This document shows positions 7,480 through 16,240 of a stretch of DNA of 64,000 nucleotides, piece by piece. The stretch is from positions 1 through 64,000 of the forward strand of contig UQNS01000003.1 of assembly GCA_900542465.1 (NCBI GenBank). The letters run 5' to 3'. The translations under genes were made by a program, and so were the position numbers. The stretch comes from an uncultured Eubacteriales bacterium (lineage in GTDB: Bacteria > Bacillota > Clostridia > Lachnospirales > Lachnospiraceae). The notes under the pieces are model-generated. The model did not search any database and was not told the DNA's origin. It saw only the letters and a program-made list of their open reading frames with translations. Each line of letters starts with the position of its first letter. Position 1 is the first letter of the stretch.

Positions 7480-8253
7480 TTAAAAATAAAGATCGGATGG
7501 CCGGATAAATCCATTGTCGTTAAGACATATATCGCCGTAAAGATCATGCAGACATGAATTCGTCATAACATCTTTCGGAGGGCCTGAAGACAATATGCTG
7601 CCATTTTTCATGATAGTTACCGTATCGGCGAACCACATTACATAGTTAGGGTCATGTGTGCAGATGATCACGCTCTTGCCATTTTTGGAAAGTTTTTTCA
7701 GTATGTTCCAGACATTGATCTGGTTTTTAAAATCAAGAGCTGAAGTAGGCTCATCTAATATTATTACATCTGTCTTCTGGGTAAGGGCTCTTGCTATCAG
7801 AGTCATCTGCTGCTGTCCGCCTGATAATTCAGTAAAATATTTTCTGGAGATAGAGTCGATACCTATTTCCTTAATAGATTCTTTTGCTATAGTCACATCT
7901 TCTTCAGAGGGGCCGAAACTGACCCCTTTCAGATGAGGAGTACGTCCCATGAGTATCATTTCAAATACCGTAAATGGAAAATATAAATGATGAGACTGGG
8001 GCACATAGCTGACGATCCGGCTTATGAACCGTTCTGATCTGTTGTTAATATTCTCACCAAGTATTTTTATTTCGCCGGAACCGGGTCTCATAAGGGCGAT
8101 AAGACATTTAAGCAAGGTCGTCTTACCGGATGCATTCGGGCCGAATAAGGCATGGACGCCCGGAGAGTCGATGGAAAATGAGACATTGTTTAAAATTTTT
8201 TCTTTGCCATATGAAAAATTCAGGGCTTCGACACTTAAAATTTTTCCCGTCAT
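7480..8253 (-). CDS. FecE-type ABC transporter ATP-binding protein (iron/siderophore/cobalamin class)
   Basis: The 257-residue ATPase has Walker A GPNASGKTT (residues 38-46), Q-loop VPQSHH, signature LSGGQQQ, Walker B VIILDEPTSALD and the switch histidine in CTHDPN. It energises uptake through the FecCD-type permease encoded just upstream. The start is ATG 8253, which overlaps the permease stop by 4 bp (ATGA); a longer in-frame reading upstream lies inside the permease gene. It is the last gene of the operon binding protein, methyltransferase, permease, ATPase. The substrate cannot be fixed from sequence: ferric chelate, heme or corrinoid. Confidence 0.92.
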   Translation of the reverse strand: MTGKILSVEALNFSYGKEKILNNVSFSIDSPGVHALFGPNASGKTTLLKCLIALMRPGSGEIKILGENINNRSERFISRIVSYVPQSHHLYFPFTVFEMILMGRTPHLKGVSFGPSEEDVTIAKESIKEIGIDSISRKYFTELSGGQQQMTLIARALTQKTDVIILDEPTSALDFKNQINVWNILKKLSKNGKSVIICTHDPNYVMWFADTVTIMKNGSILSSGPPKDVMTNSCLHDLYGDICLNDNGFIRPSDLYF

Positions 8254-9287
8254 AGATCCACCTGCCTGTTTTTTCTTATCAGGAATATAAGATAAGGTGC
8301 GCCAATAATGGAGGTTACAACACTTATCGGGATCTCTCCCATGATAATGGTCCGGGCGGCTGTATCGCATATGATCATGAATATAGCTCCGAATATAGCT
8401 GAAAAGGGCAGCAGAAAACGGTTATCGGAGCCGATCATTAAACGGGAAGCGTGAGGTATCATCAGCCCGACCCATGATATTATCCCGCATCTGGATACGA
8501 TGCTGGCCGTAAGGAAAGTGCTTATACCTATAAGGACCAGCTTAAGTGCGGCAACATTGACTCCCAGGCTTCTTGCTTCTTCATCGCCTGTCACAAGTAC
8601 ATTTAATTTCCATCCTAAAGATGTAAGCGCGATCAGGCTTATTATCGTGATCGGCAGCATTACCAGCACGTCACTCCAGTTGGCTATATAATATCCTCCC
8701 ATCAGCCAGAATATGATCTCGCGAAGGACATTATCAGGAGCGAAGGATTTTATAAGGTTCAGTAAAGCGGCGAAGATCGCGCCGACTATAAGCCCGCTCA
8801 GGATCAGATTTACCAGAGATGTCTTACGGCCCTTAGTGGCAATAAAATAGGACAGCATCATGGCTAAAATAGAAAAGATAAAGGCCGAGATCCCTATGGG
8901 AATTATGTTCCTGAGAAATACTATTGAGAGAGCAGCGCCAAAGGCCGCGCCTGAAGATATTCCCAGTATATAGGGTTCCACCAGAGGATTTCTGAATATT
9001 CCCTGAAAGGTAGTGCCGGACAGGGACAGGCACATTCCGCCCAGAGCCGCCAGCAGCACACGCGGAAGTCTGATGTCACAGACCAGGACCATATAGTTGT
9101 TGTCAGTTACGCTTCCGAATCCGAGCCGGGCAGCAATGGACTGAAAGACTGAAAAAACGGGTATCCGGTAATTGCCTATAGTGATCGATACCAATATGGT
9201 GATAAAAAGCAGTATAAGAAATAATATGATCAAAAGACGTTTTTTAGCATTGCCCGATGATGCTCTGCTGTGAGGTCTACTCTTCAT
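8250..9287 (-). CDS. FecCD-family ABC transporter permease
   Basis: The 345-residue protein is very hydrophobic, with about ten membrane segments. It has hallmark FecCD/BtuC stretches: LPRVLLAALGGMCLSLSGTTFQ, here seen in pieces LPRVLLAALGG and LSGTTFQGIFRNPLVEP, then LGISSGAAFG, GWVGL-like SWVGLMIPH, and GEIPISVVTSIIGAPYLIFL at the end. It forms the import channel as a homodimer with the ATPase encoded downstream (4-bp overlap). Upstream it overlaps the methyltransferase gene by 11 bp. A basic N-terminal tail (KSRPHSRASSGNAKKR) precedes the first helix. Confidence 0.93.
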   Translation of the reverse strand: MKSRPHSRASSGNAKKRLLIILFLILLFITILVSITIGNYRIPVFSVFQSIAARLGFGSVTDNNYMVLVCDIRLPRVLLAALGGMCLSLSGTTFQGIFRNPLVEPYILGISSGAAFGAALSIVFLRNIIPIGISAFIFSILAMMLSYFIATKGRKTSLVNLILSGLIVGAIFAALLNLIKSFAPDNVLREIIFWLMGGYYIANWSDVLVMLPITIISLIALTSLGWKLNVLVTGDEEARSLGVNVAALKLVLIGISTFLTASIVSRCGIISWVGLMIPHASRLMIGSDNRFLLPFSAIFGAIFMIICDTAARTIIMGEIPISVVTSIIGAPYLIFLIRKNRQVDL

Positions 9288-10101
9288 ATCGCTTCTCCCA
9301 TGAGATTTCTACATAAGTGGTCTTATCATTAAAAAACCATCTGTCATTTTTCTGGTAAAAGAATCTTTCTAAAGTTCTGTCGAATATGTTATCAAAGTCA
9401 TCAGAATCTGTTTTTAATCTCTTTCGTATGTTTTTTATTACATCGTCCCTGCAGGAAAACTCGTGAGAAAAGTGGCTTTCAGTCAGCACTCTTACGTTGG
9501 CGGGTATTCCCATTTGGGACAGACAGCCGTATATAAGATCGCTTTTTGGGAATTTTACAAAAAGTTCTCCGGGATAAATATACGGGTAGTAGAATTCAAT
9601 AACAGATTCCCAACTCGGAGTTCCTGCGAACCAGTACATATAGGCCTTTTTTAAGGCAAGCCGGTCCAATACAGAGATCATGTTTTTCAGATCATCGGAT
9701 AGCAGGGAATATGACCCGATGACATAGTCGTGTTTTTCTATATTCCGATCCGGAAGATCTTCCCACGACCCGTTAATGACAGATATGTTGGATATAAGTT
9801 CTCTTGTTATATGCTCATTTAAAATATCAAGCATGTGAACAGACTTATCTACAGCAGTTACTTTCTTAACTTTACCGGAAAGAGGCAGAGAGAGCGTTCC
9901 CGGACCACAGCCTATATCCAGGACTGTGGAATCGGAAGGGAAGTTCAGATACTCTGCGCGTCTCAGGCCGTCTATCCGGATAAGCTCAGAATCAGAATAA
10001 TCTCTGGCTTCTGACTCCGGTGACAGGAGAGATCTTCGATTTTTAAAATTATTTTTGCAGGCTTTATAATGCGCTGTCCATTCTTTTGAATAATCTGTCA
10101 T
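9277..10101 (-). CDS. Class I SAM-dependent methyltransferase within the FecCD operon
   Basis: The 274-residue protein has SAM-binding motif I VLDIGCGPGTLSLPLSG (about residues 60-76), the acidic post-I loop TAVDKS and a motif-II-like stretch HDYVIGSYSLLS. The N-terminus has EWTAHYKACKNNFKNRR, aromatic and basic, and the C-terminal half (about 110 residues) is specific to the family. It is translationally coupled to its neighbours: 1 bp after the binding protein stop and 11 bp overlap with the permease. That placement suggests a role in the imported compound, such as modifying or liberating a chelator, but the substrate is unknown. Confidence 0.8.
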   Translation of the reverse strand: MTDYSKEWTAHYKACKNNFKNRRSLLSPESEARDYSDSELIRIDGLRRAEYLNFPSDSTVLDIGCGPGTLSLPLSGKVKKVTAVDKSVHMLDILNEHITRELISNISVINGSWEDLPDRNIEKHDYVIGSYSLLSDDLKNMISVLDRLALKKAYMYWFAGTPSWESVIEFYYPYIYPGELFVKFPKSDLIYGCLSQMGIPANVRVLTESHFSHEFSCRDDVIKNIRKRLKTDSDDFDNIFDRTLERFFYQKNDRWFFNDKTTYVEISWEKRYEE

Positions 10102-10102
10102 A

Positions 10103-11257
10103 TCAGTTTAATTTCTGAGATTCTCTTAGCTTAAGGATAGTTGCGTCATCAAGAGTTTTAAAAATTTCTTTATGATAATCATCTATCCATTTATTCACAT
10201 CTATATCTTTAAACTGCTCAGGATACGTTCCGGCAGCAGATACCATCATTATTACAGGCAGTTCAAGCCTGAAATCGCCCCACCAGGTAAGCATTCCTCG
10301 GGTATAGACCCTTTTGTTTTTAATGGCATTGACATTGGCCAGTGGTGCGTATGCAGGGTCATTCATTATTTTAGCCGGAGGACCGGAAACGGTGCAGAGG
10401 ATGATAACATCAGGGTTCAGAGAGATTATCTGCTCGGCGGAGACCTTTCGCAGAGCTTCGTTTTTAGTCATTACATTTTTTATGTTGCATATAGATTCGC
10501 TGAATTTAGCGTCTCCATTATTATTTCCCCAGATGGTTCCCGTAAGTTTTTCGTCCTTTAATCCGCTTATAAACATTACAGAAGGTCTTTTGTTTTCAGG
10601 AACAGACATGGTGCGCTTTTTAATGAGATCTATTTTGGACTCTATAACTTTAACTATCTCATCGGCCTCTTTTTCTTTAGAGAACACTTTTCCAAGCAAC
10701 TTTATGCCTTCAAGATTTTTTTCATAACCGCCGTCTTTATAGCAGCCGCCTCCATTTACGACGACTAAAGGTATCTTCAGATCATTTTCGATCTTGTTTA
10801 TTGCGTCTTTAGTGATCTGATTCTCCTTTATATATTCAGAATTTCTAAGAATAACAATATCGGGCTTTGATCTCGCAAGAGTTTCATAATCGACGGCAGA
10901 CGTTGGATATCCCAGATTAGGGAGATCAAGCAGATTCGGTTTCAGAACGAGGGAATCCCTTTCCTTTGCGCCAGTGAAATCTCCGGAGGAAACGATCTTA
11001 TCGGCTACACCGAGAGCAGTCATCGTCTGGAGGACGCTGCCTTTATCAATGATAGCGACCCGGTCTATACGATCAGGCAGGGACACTTCAACACCCCTCA
11101 TATCAGTGACTTTTCTTTTTGTGTCAGACGCCTGTTCTGTTTTTGGACTGGTGTCAGGGGTCGTTTCAATGCCTTTTTTCTGGCAGGCTGTTAATGTGAT
11201 AACAAAAAATGAAAGAAGAGCTAAAAGAGTGATAGAAAGAAAACCGGATCTTTTCAT
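10103..11257 (-). CDS. ABC transporter substrate-binding lipoprotein (iron/cobalamin class)
   Basis: The 384-residue protein has a lipoprotein signal peptide with lipobox LTAC and cysteine at residue 25, then a linker and a periplasmic-binding domain of the FepB/BtuF class. Signs are TDMRGVEVSLPDRIDRVAII, LARSKPDIVILR, ISLNPDVIILC and NAIKNKRVYT. It would be anchored to the outer face of the membrane and deliver ligand to the FecCD permease. ATG 11257 is chosen because GGAGGTG lies 6 nt upstream and the signal peptide starts there; a longer reading adds only five residues before it. First gene of the operon, divergent from dps. Confidence 0.9.
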   Translation of the reverse strand: MKRSGFLSITLLALLSFFVITLTACQKKGIETTPDTSPKTEQASDTKRKVTDMRGVEVSLPDRIDRVAIIDKGSVLQTMTALGVADKIVSSGDFTGAKERDSLVLKPNLLDLPNLGYPTSAVDYETLARSKPDIVILRNSEYIKENQITKDAINKIENDLKIPLVVVNGGGCYKDGGYEKNLEGIKLLGKVFSKEKEADEIVKVIESKIDLIKKRTMSVPENKRPSVMFISGLKDEKLTGTIWGNNNGDAKFSESICNIKNVMTKNEALRKVSAEQIISLNPDVIILCTVSGPPAKIMNDPAYAPLANVNAIKNKRVYTRGMLTWWGDFRLELPVIMMVSAAGTYPEQFKDIDVNKWIDDYHKEIFKTLDDATILKLRESQKLN

Positions 11258-11408
11258 GTGTTGCACCTCCATATAAAAATCTGTATATCTGTATAAATCT
11301 AAGTAGATGATAGGTCAGAGCAGTCACCGGAAACTACCCGGAGGGGGGGTAAAAAGGGAGCCGAAAAAGCGGCATGCAGATGAAAGAAAAAAACGATATA
11401 AAATATAT
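11258..11408. other. Divergent intergenic region with a GC-rich structured segment
   Basis: Between the importer operon (minus) and dps (plus). Positions about 11318-11374 are GC-rich in an AT-rich spacer and can fold, for example GCCG-AAAAAG-CGGC at 11361-11374 and TACCC/GGGTA around 11333-11352. On the minus strand this would be in the leader of the binding-protein mRNA. It does not match a riboswitch class I recognise. Confidence 0.35.
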
Positions 11409-11437
11409 TTGACAAAATATTATTCAGGGTATATACT
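11409..11437 (+). promoter_or_regulatory. dps promoter
   Basis: TTGACA (11409-11414), a 17-bp spacer and TATACT (11432-11437) make a near-consensus housekeeping promoter about 53 bp before the dps start codon. Confidence 0.7.
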
Positions 11438-11490
11438 TAGGGCAAATAAAATGATAATAATTCCTATTTTGAGAAAGGCGGTATATATCA

Positions 11491-11925
11491 ATGAAATTAG
11501 AAAAAGAATTTAATGAATATCTTTCAAACCTTGCAGTTATGACATTCAAGCTCCATAATATCCACTGGAATGTCGAGGGAATGCAGTTTACAGCGGTACA
11601 TTCATTTACAGAGGGAATGTATGAGAATACATTTGAGTTCTTAGACGCGGTGGCAGAGCTTGAGAAGATGTATGAAACTATGCCGGTCTCTACAGTTAAG
11701 GAATATCTTGAGCTAGCTACTATAAAAGAAGTTCCGGCTAAGAAGTTTACACCGGTCGAATCCTTTGAGATACTTCTCGGAGATGTGGAGATCTTAAGAA
11801 AGCAGGCTACAGAACTCAGAAATGCGTGCGAGGCAGAAGGCTGGTTCTCATCTCAGGCTGTATTTGAAGAGCAGATTGAGTATTACAATAAGCAGATCTG
11901 GTTTATTAAGGCTACTTTAGGCTGA
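11491..11925 (+). CDS. dps: Dps/ferritin-like iron-storage protein
   Basis: The 144-residue protein has the Dps intersubunit ferroxidase ligands with family spacing: H25 (LHNIHWNVEG), H37, D52 and E56 (FLDAVAELE). Dps dodecamers oxidise and store iron and protect DNA from peroxide. The length is slightly short; it lacks a lysine-rich DNA-binding tail. The ribosome binding site GAGAAAGG lies 12 nt upstream of ATG 11491. It has its own promoter and terminators, so it is a single-gene unit, divergent from the FecCD operon. Confidence 0.93.
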   Translation: MKLEKEFNEYLSNLAVMTFKLHNIHWNVEGMQFTAVHSFTEGMYENTFEFLDAVAELEKMYETMPVSTVKEYLELATIKEVPAKKFTPVESFEILLGDVEILRKQATELRNACEAEGWFSSQAVFEEQIEYYNKQIWFIKATLG

Positions 11926-12015
11926 GTTACAAAATCATTATTTTGTAACGAGAATAAATAAATTTAAGAATTGGAAAATCATACTTGAAAAATTTAAGTA
12001 TGATTTTTTTTATTG
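11926..12015 (+). terminator. dps terminator region (two hairpins)
   Basis: A perfect 10-bp stem GTTACAAAAT/ATTTTGTAAC (11926-11949, 4-nt loop) lacks a T run. It is followed by AAAATCATACTT (11975-11986) pairing with AAGTATGATTTT (11996-12007) and a T run, the likely real terminator. Confidence 0.75.
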
Positions 12016-12170
12016 GTATTTTATTAGGAGAATATACTAATTTTTTAATGAAATTTTTTGATGAAAGTATAAAATATATAAAATTTATCTTTTCAATGTA
12101 ACCGCGTGGTGCTAGTATAGGCTAAATTAAGCCGAATTTATGGTTGATTAGAAAAGGAGTTTAAAAATAT

Positions 12171-13562
12171 ATGACAGGGTTACCAATGATTTTTGCCTTT
12201 ATCATTGCGATCATAGCTATGATAGTTATGATCTCAAAGCTGAAGGTACATCCGTTCTTGTCTATTATGACAGTCTCAGTTCTTCTGGGATTAGTGGCAG
12301 GGATCCCGCTTGTTAATAAGACAGTTGACAATGATAAGGTTATTAAGGGTCTTGCAACTGTTATCGGTGAAGGTTTTGCCGGTACATTTACAAGTATAGG
12401 AATAGTTATTATACTGGGTGCTTTAATAGGTACAGTACTTGAGAAAACAGGAGCCGCTTTAAAATTGGCGGACATGGTCATTAAGTTAGTAGGGAAAAAC
12501 AATCCTGTACTCGCTCTCGAGCTGATGGGTTATGTTGTTTCTATTCCTGTGTTCTGTGACTCAGGTTTTGTAATTCTTAATCCGATCCGCAAGGCACTGG
12601 TAAAAAGAACAGGAAAGTCTTCCGTTGCGATGACGGTAGCGCTTGCGTGCGGTCTTTACATATCACATGTGCTTATTCCGCCAACGCCGGGTCCTATCGC
12701 GGCCGCATCAACACTGGGGATAGGCGATAACTTATTGATGGTTATGGGACTGGGCGCGCTGTGCTCAATAGCTCCTCTTATTGCAGGTTTTATTTATGCC
12801 AATTTCATCGGCAAGAGGGTAAAGGCGGATGATGAGGCGGATTCAGCTGAAGTTACCAGGACTTATGAAGAGATCGTAGCATCATACGGAAAGCTTCCTA
12901 ACGGATTCCTTTCACTTGCTCCGATCTTCGTTCCGATCATCTTAATGGCTGTTTCTTCTATTGTAACAATGAATAAGGTCAAGGGAACGGGAGCCGATAT
13001 TGTCGGTTTCGTGGGTACACCTATTATTGCGCTTGCATTTGGTGTCATCTTCTCTGTATTTCTTCTTGCAGCAACTAAGAAGACTAAAGATTTCTATTAT
13101 ATCACAGATGAAACGCTCAAGACCGTAGGACCGATCCTTTTCGTTACGGCGGCAGGCGGCGTGTTAGGTAAGGTCATTGCATCTTCAGACATCGTACCGT
13201 TTATCACGACACATGCGGACATATTAAGCGTGCTTGGAATATTCTTCCCATTCATTCTCGCGGCGGTCCTTAAGACTGCGCAGGGATCATCAACAGTTGC
13301 GCTTACGACAACCGCAGGTATCGTAGCTCCGCTGCTTCCTGTTCTTGGTCTTGCTTCTCCAATACGTGCGACCCTTGCAGTAATGGCTATCGGAGCAGGT
13401 GCAATGACAGTTTCACATGCTAATGATTCTTATTTCTGGGTAGTAACTAACTTTGGTTCTATGACACCGGAGAGAGGATATAAGACACAGACAGTCGCAA
13501 CGTTGATCATGGGGCTTGCTACTATGGCTGAGATATTTATATTGTCATTATTCTTACATTAA
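12171..13562 (+). CDS. GntP-family permease, probably glycerate or gluconate uptake
   Basis: The 463-residue protein has about 12-14 membrane segments and GntP hallmarks: VIILGALIGTVLEKTGAA, PVFCDSGFVILNPI, HVLIPPTPGPIAAA, KTAQGSSTVAL and SHANDSYFWVV. GntP proteins import gluconate, glycerate and related acids with protons. It lies 12 bp before a glycerate kinase gene, so glycerate is the best guess for substrate. No internal disruption is seen. GAAAAGGAG lies about 9 nt before ATG 12171. An imperfect GTTAG-N6-CTAAT-like element (CTAG-N6-CTAA) is at 12112-12125. Confidence 0.92.
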   Translation: MTGLPMIFAFIIAIIAMIVMISKLKVHPFLSIMTVSVLLGLVAGIPLVNKTVDNDKVIKGLATVIGEGFAGTFTSIGIVIILGALIGTVLEKTGAALKLADMVIKLVGKNNPVLALELMGYVVSIPVFCDSGFVILNPIRKALVKRTGKSSVAMTVALACGLYISHVLIPPTPGPIAAASTLGIGDNLLMVMGLGALCSIAPLIAGFIYANFIGKRVKADDEADSAEVTRTYEEIVASYGKLPNGFLSLAPIFVPIILMAVSSIVTMNKVKGTGADIVGFVGTPIIALAFGVIFSVFLLAATKKTKDFYYITDETLKTVGPILFVTAAGGVLGKVIASSDIVPFITTHADILSVLGIFFPFILAAVLKTAQGSSTVALTTTAGIVAPLLPVLGLASPIRATLAVMAIGAGAMTVSHANDSYFWVVTNFGSMTPERGYKTQTVATLIMGLATMAEIFILSLFLH

Positions 13563-13574
13563 GAGGATACTACT

Positions 13575-14720
13575 ATGAAATTATTATTTGCGTCAGATTC
13601 ATTTAAGGGGACCCTCTCAAGCGCGGATACGATACGTATCTTGACTAAGGCGGCTGAGGAGATATTCGGCGATGTCGAGATAATGGGTGTTCCTGTTGCT
13701 GATGGCGGAGAAGGAACTACAGATGCTGTCGTACTTGCCAGAGATGGTGAAACGGTCGAAGTCAGGGTACATGACCCGCTTATGAAAGAGATCACTGCTT
13801 ATTACGGGTGTTTCGGCAAGCATCAGGCAATACTTGAGATGGCATCTGCCTCAGGTCTTCCACTATTGAAGGATCAGGACAGAAATCCCCTGAATACTAC
13901 GACCTATGGCACGGGGGAGCTTATCAGACAGGCTCTTGATGATGGTTACAGGAAGATCGCGATTGCCATTGGCGGATCAGCGACCAATGATGGAGGAATG
14001 GGGGCTATGCGCGCTCTCGGAGTAAAGTTCCTTGATAAGGATGGAAACGAGCTTGAGGGCAGAGGCAGTGACCTTATTAAAGTCGCGCATATAGATGCTT
14101 CAGGTATCCATCCGGCAGTTGCCGAGACTGAATTCAGGATCATGTGTGATGTTAACAATCCCTTGTGTGGTGAGACCGGCGCGACATATACTTTTGGAAA
14201 ACAGAAGGGAGGAACGCCGGAGGTCCTTGATCAGCTTGAAAAGGGCATGTGCAATTACCGTGATATTATTCAGACTGAGTTTGGGATAAACTGTGATCTG
14301 ATCCATGGTTCAGGTGCAGCAGGAGGGCTCGGCGCCGCGCTTCTGGTATTTCTGAAAGGTCAGATGAATTCAGGAACTAAAACAGTTCTTAAACTTATAA
14401 GATTTGATGATATGCTTGAAGGTGTAGATCTGGTAGTAACAGGCGAAGGCCAGACTGACTGGCAGTCAGCATGCGGTAAGGTCATGCAGGGCGTAGGAGA
14501 ACATGGAAGAGCTGCAGGAGTGCCTGTAATAGGGATATGCGGCTCACTTGGCAGAGGCTATGAGCAGATGTATGAACACGGGATCGAGTCGCTGATCACT
14601 ACGGTCGATGGTCCTATGAACCTTGATGAAGCCTTGGGAAATGCGGAAGATCTTTATTATAAGGCGGCTATCCGTGCATTTCGCATGGTGAAGACGGGAA
14701 TGCAGATAAATTCAAAGTAA
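13575..14720 (+). CDS. glxK: Glycerate kinase (GlxK/GarK family)
   Basis: The 381-residue protein begins MKLLFASDSFKGTLSS, the conserved start of class II glycerate kinases, and keeps ADGGEGTTDA, GLPLL, GTGELIRQALDDG, AIGGSATNDGGMG, GAAGGLGAAL and LVVTGEGQTDWQS. It phosphorylates glycerate to phosphoglycerate with ATP, feeding lower glycolysis. It follows the permease by 12 bp with RBS GAGGA, forming a two-gene glycerate-utilisation operon. The length is normal for the family. Confidence 0.94.
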   Translation: MKLLFASDSFKGTLSSADTIRILTKAAEEIFGDVEIMGVPVADGGEGTTDAVVLARDGETVEVRVHDPLMKEITAYYGCFGKHQAILEMASASGLPLLKDQDRNPLNTTTYGTGELIRQALDDGYRKIAIAIGGSATNDGGMGAMRALGVKFLDKDGNELEGRGSDLIKVAHIDASGIHPAVAETEFRIMCDVNNPLCGETGATYTFGKQKGGTPEVLDQLEKGMCNYRDIIQTEFGINCDLIHGSGAAGGLGAALLVFLKGQMNSGTKTVLKLIRFDDMLEGVDLVVTGEGQTDWQSACGKVMQGVGEHGRAAGVPVIGICGSLGRGYEQMYEHGIESLITTVDGPMNLDEALGNAEDLYYKAAIRAFRMVKTGMQINSK

Positions 14721-14738
14721 TATTCATAATAATCAAGA

Positions 14739-14769
14739 AAGAGAAGTCTATGCAGGCTTCTCTTTTTTT
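14739..14769 (+). terminator. Terminator of the glycerate operon
   Basis: AGAGAAGTC and GCTTCTCT pair around TATGCAG (one G-U pair), followed by seven T. Confidence 0.75.
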
Positions 14770-14791
14770 ATTGTCGGAAAAAGAAAATTGA

Positions 14792-14809
14792 TTTCATATT
14801 GGTTTCATA
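14792..14809 (+). promoter_or_regulatory. Direct repeat, likely response-regulator site before the vex-like genes
   Basis: TTTCATA at 14792-14798 and again at 14803-14809 are 11 bp apart, the spacing typical of OmpR/PhoB-type response regulator sites. A TATATAAGAT stretch follows about 8 bp later. The site is 47 bp before the first vex-like start codon, and an OmpR-type regulator is encoded at the end of the locus. Confidence 0.5.
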
Positions 14810-14855
14810 AGGCCTATATAAGATGTGGGCAGAATCTAAAGAAAGTAAGGAATAA

Positions 14856-16228
14856 ATGTCTGTTTTAAGGAGAGCATGGCTGTATGTATTGAGGAAAAAG
14901 GTAAAGACTTTAATCATGTTCCTGATACTGCTGGCAATGACTACTGCAATAATATGTGGAATTGCAATAAGGAGTTCTGTACAGAACACTTCAAAAAATA
15001 TGGAAAAAATGTGATGGGAGGTGTTACGTATAAGGAATACGATCGATAGTATTCCTATTGGAGAGAGGACTTGGAACTATAACATCTTCAGATGTTGAAA
15101 AAATAAACACTTCAAAATATGTAGAAAAACATGTTGTACGCATAAATGCGGTGGTGGATATATTAGATAAGAAACTGGTCGGTCTGCCGAAGGGCAGTCC
15201 GGTATATAAAGATAAATATCCGAATGCAGTGGAGATCGAGGGGGTGAATTCTTCAGAGTTAAGCAATAAATTCAGGTCAGTCGCAATTAAGCTATCAAGC
15301 GGAAGGCATCTTACGAAAGATTATAAACAAAAGGTCCTTGTCCATGAAACATTTGCCAGAAAGAACAACCTTAAAATGGGGGATAAGTTCAGGTTCAAAA
15401 CAAATACCATGGATGAAAACCGAAATAAGTCGGTGGAAACTGTAGAACTGGAAATAGTGGGGATGTTTACCGGGGAGAACAGAAAAGCCGCTAATTTTAA
15501 AGATGAACTGTATCAGAATATATTTGTTACAGATCTGGACAGTACGAGAAAGTTGAACAGTTATCCTGCGGATGGAAGCAAAGATATCTATAATGATGCG
15601 TCTTTCTTCACGCACAGCGCTTCTCAGTTAAATGATTTTATTCAGGAAACAAAAAAGAATGATGTAAACTGGCGTAAATATGAACTGTTGAAGAATTGAA
15701 GTTACTTCATGGTGGTCGGCGAGACTATAAACGGAATATATAAGATAACTCGAGTTATTCTTATTACTTCTATATATTATTATTATTATGACTATGGTCT
15801 TGCTCACATTGATCTTGTTCATGTGGATAAAGGAAAGGAGAAAAGAAGTTGCAATATTGCTTTCCATAGGAAATTCCAAGACTAAAATTCTTCTTCAGCA
15901 CATTGTGGAGCTGCTTGTGATCTTTGCCGGAAGTTTAGCCTTAGCCTTTGCGCTTTCAAAGGTTATCGTTCAGAACATAGGAAATCATATACTGGCAAGA
16001 TCACAGAGCAGCAGTATAAAAGACGTGACCTCACAGCTCAATATGGGCAGCGACGCGGACTCATCCGCCATAACGAGGACTATCAATCATATAGCCGTGA
16101 ACATCCAAGGACAGGATATAGCCAAGGTTATTATGATCGTTGGTATCATTATTGTGATCTCAGTTATTATCATTTCACTTCCGATGTTAAAAGAAAAACC
16201 AAAGAAACTGCTTGCCAAGATCGACTAA
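14856..16228 (+). pseudogene. Vex-like ABC transporter permease 1 (FtsX family), broken
   Basis: ATG 14856 starts MSVLRRAWLYVLRKKVKTLI and a first membrane helix, typical of VexP1/VexP3 permeases, but the frame ends at TGA 15012-15014. The body continues in other frames: 15058-15699 carries the extracellular domain (LVHETFARKNNLKMGDKF, VELEIVGMF) and 15788-16228 the last helices (WIKERRKEVAILLSIGNSK, LPMLKEKPKKLLAKID). At least three frame changes are needed to join them. The full-length protein would be about 455 residues. It cannot make a working permease as read. Confidence 0.8.
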
Positions 16229-16240
16229 TGAGGATGTGAG

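Noticed and set aside
7182..7508. 108-codon plus-strand ORF over the antitoxin relic
   Set aside because: It is mainly the complement of the antitoxin reading frame and its operator, with no supported start.
11318..11350. Possible cobalamin riboswitch end (B12-box-like AGTCA..GGAAAC)
   Set aside because: On the plus strand the rest of the aptamer would have to lie in the binding-protein coding region; on the minus strand the order does not match. Needs a 2-nt insertion to fit.
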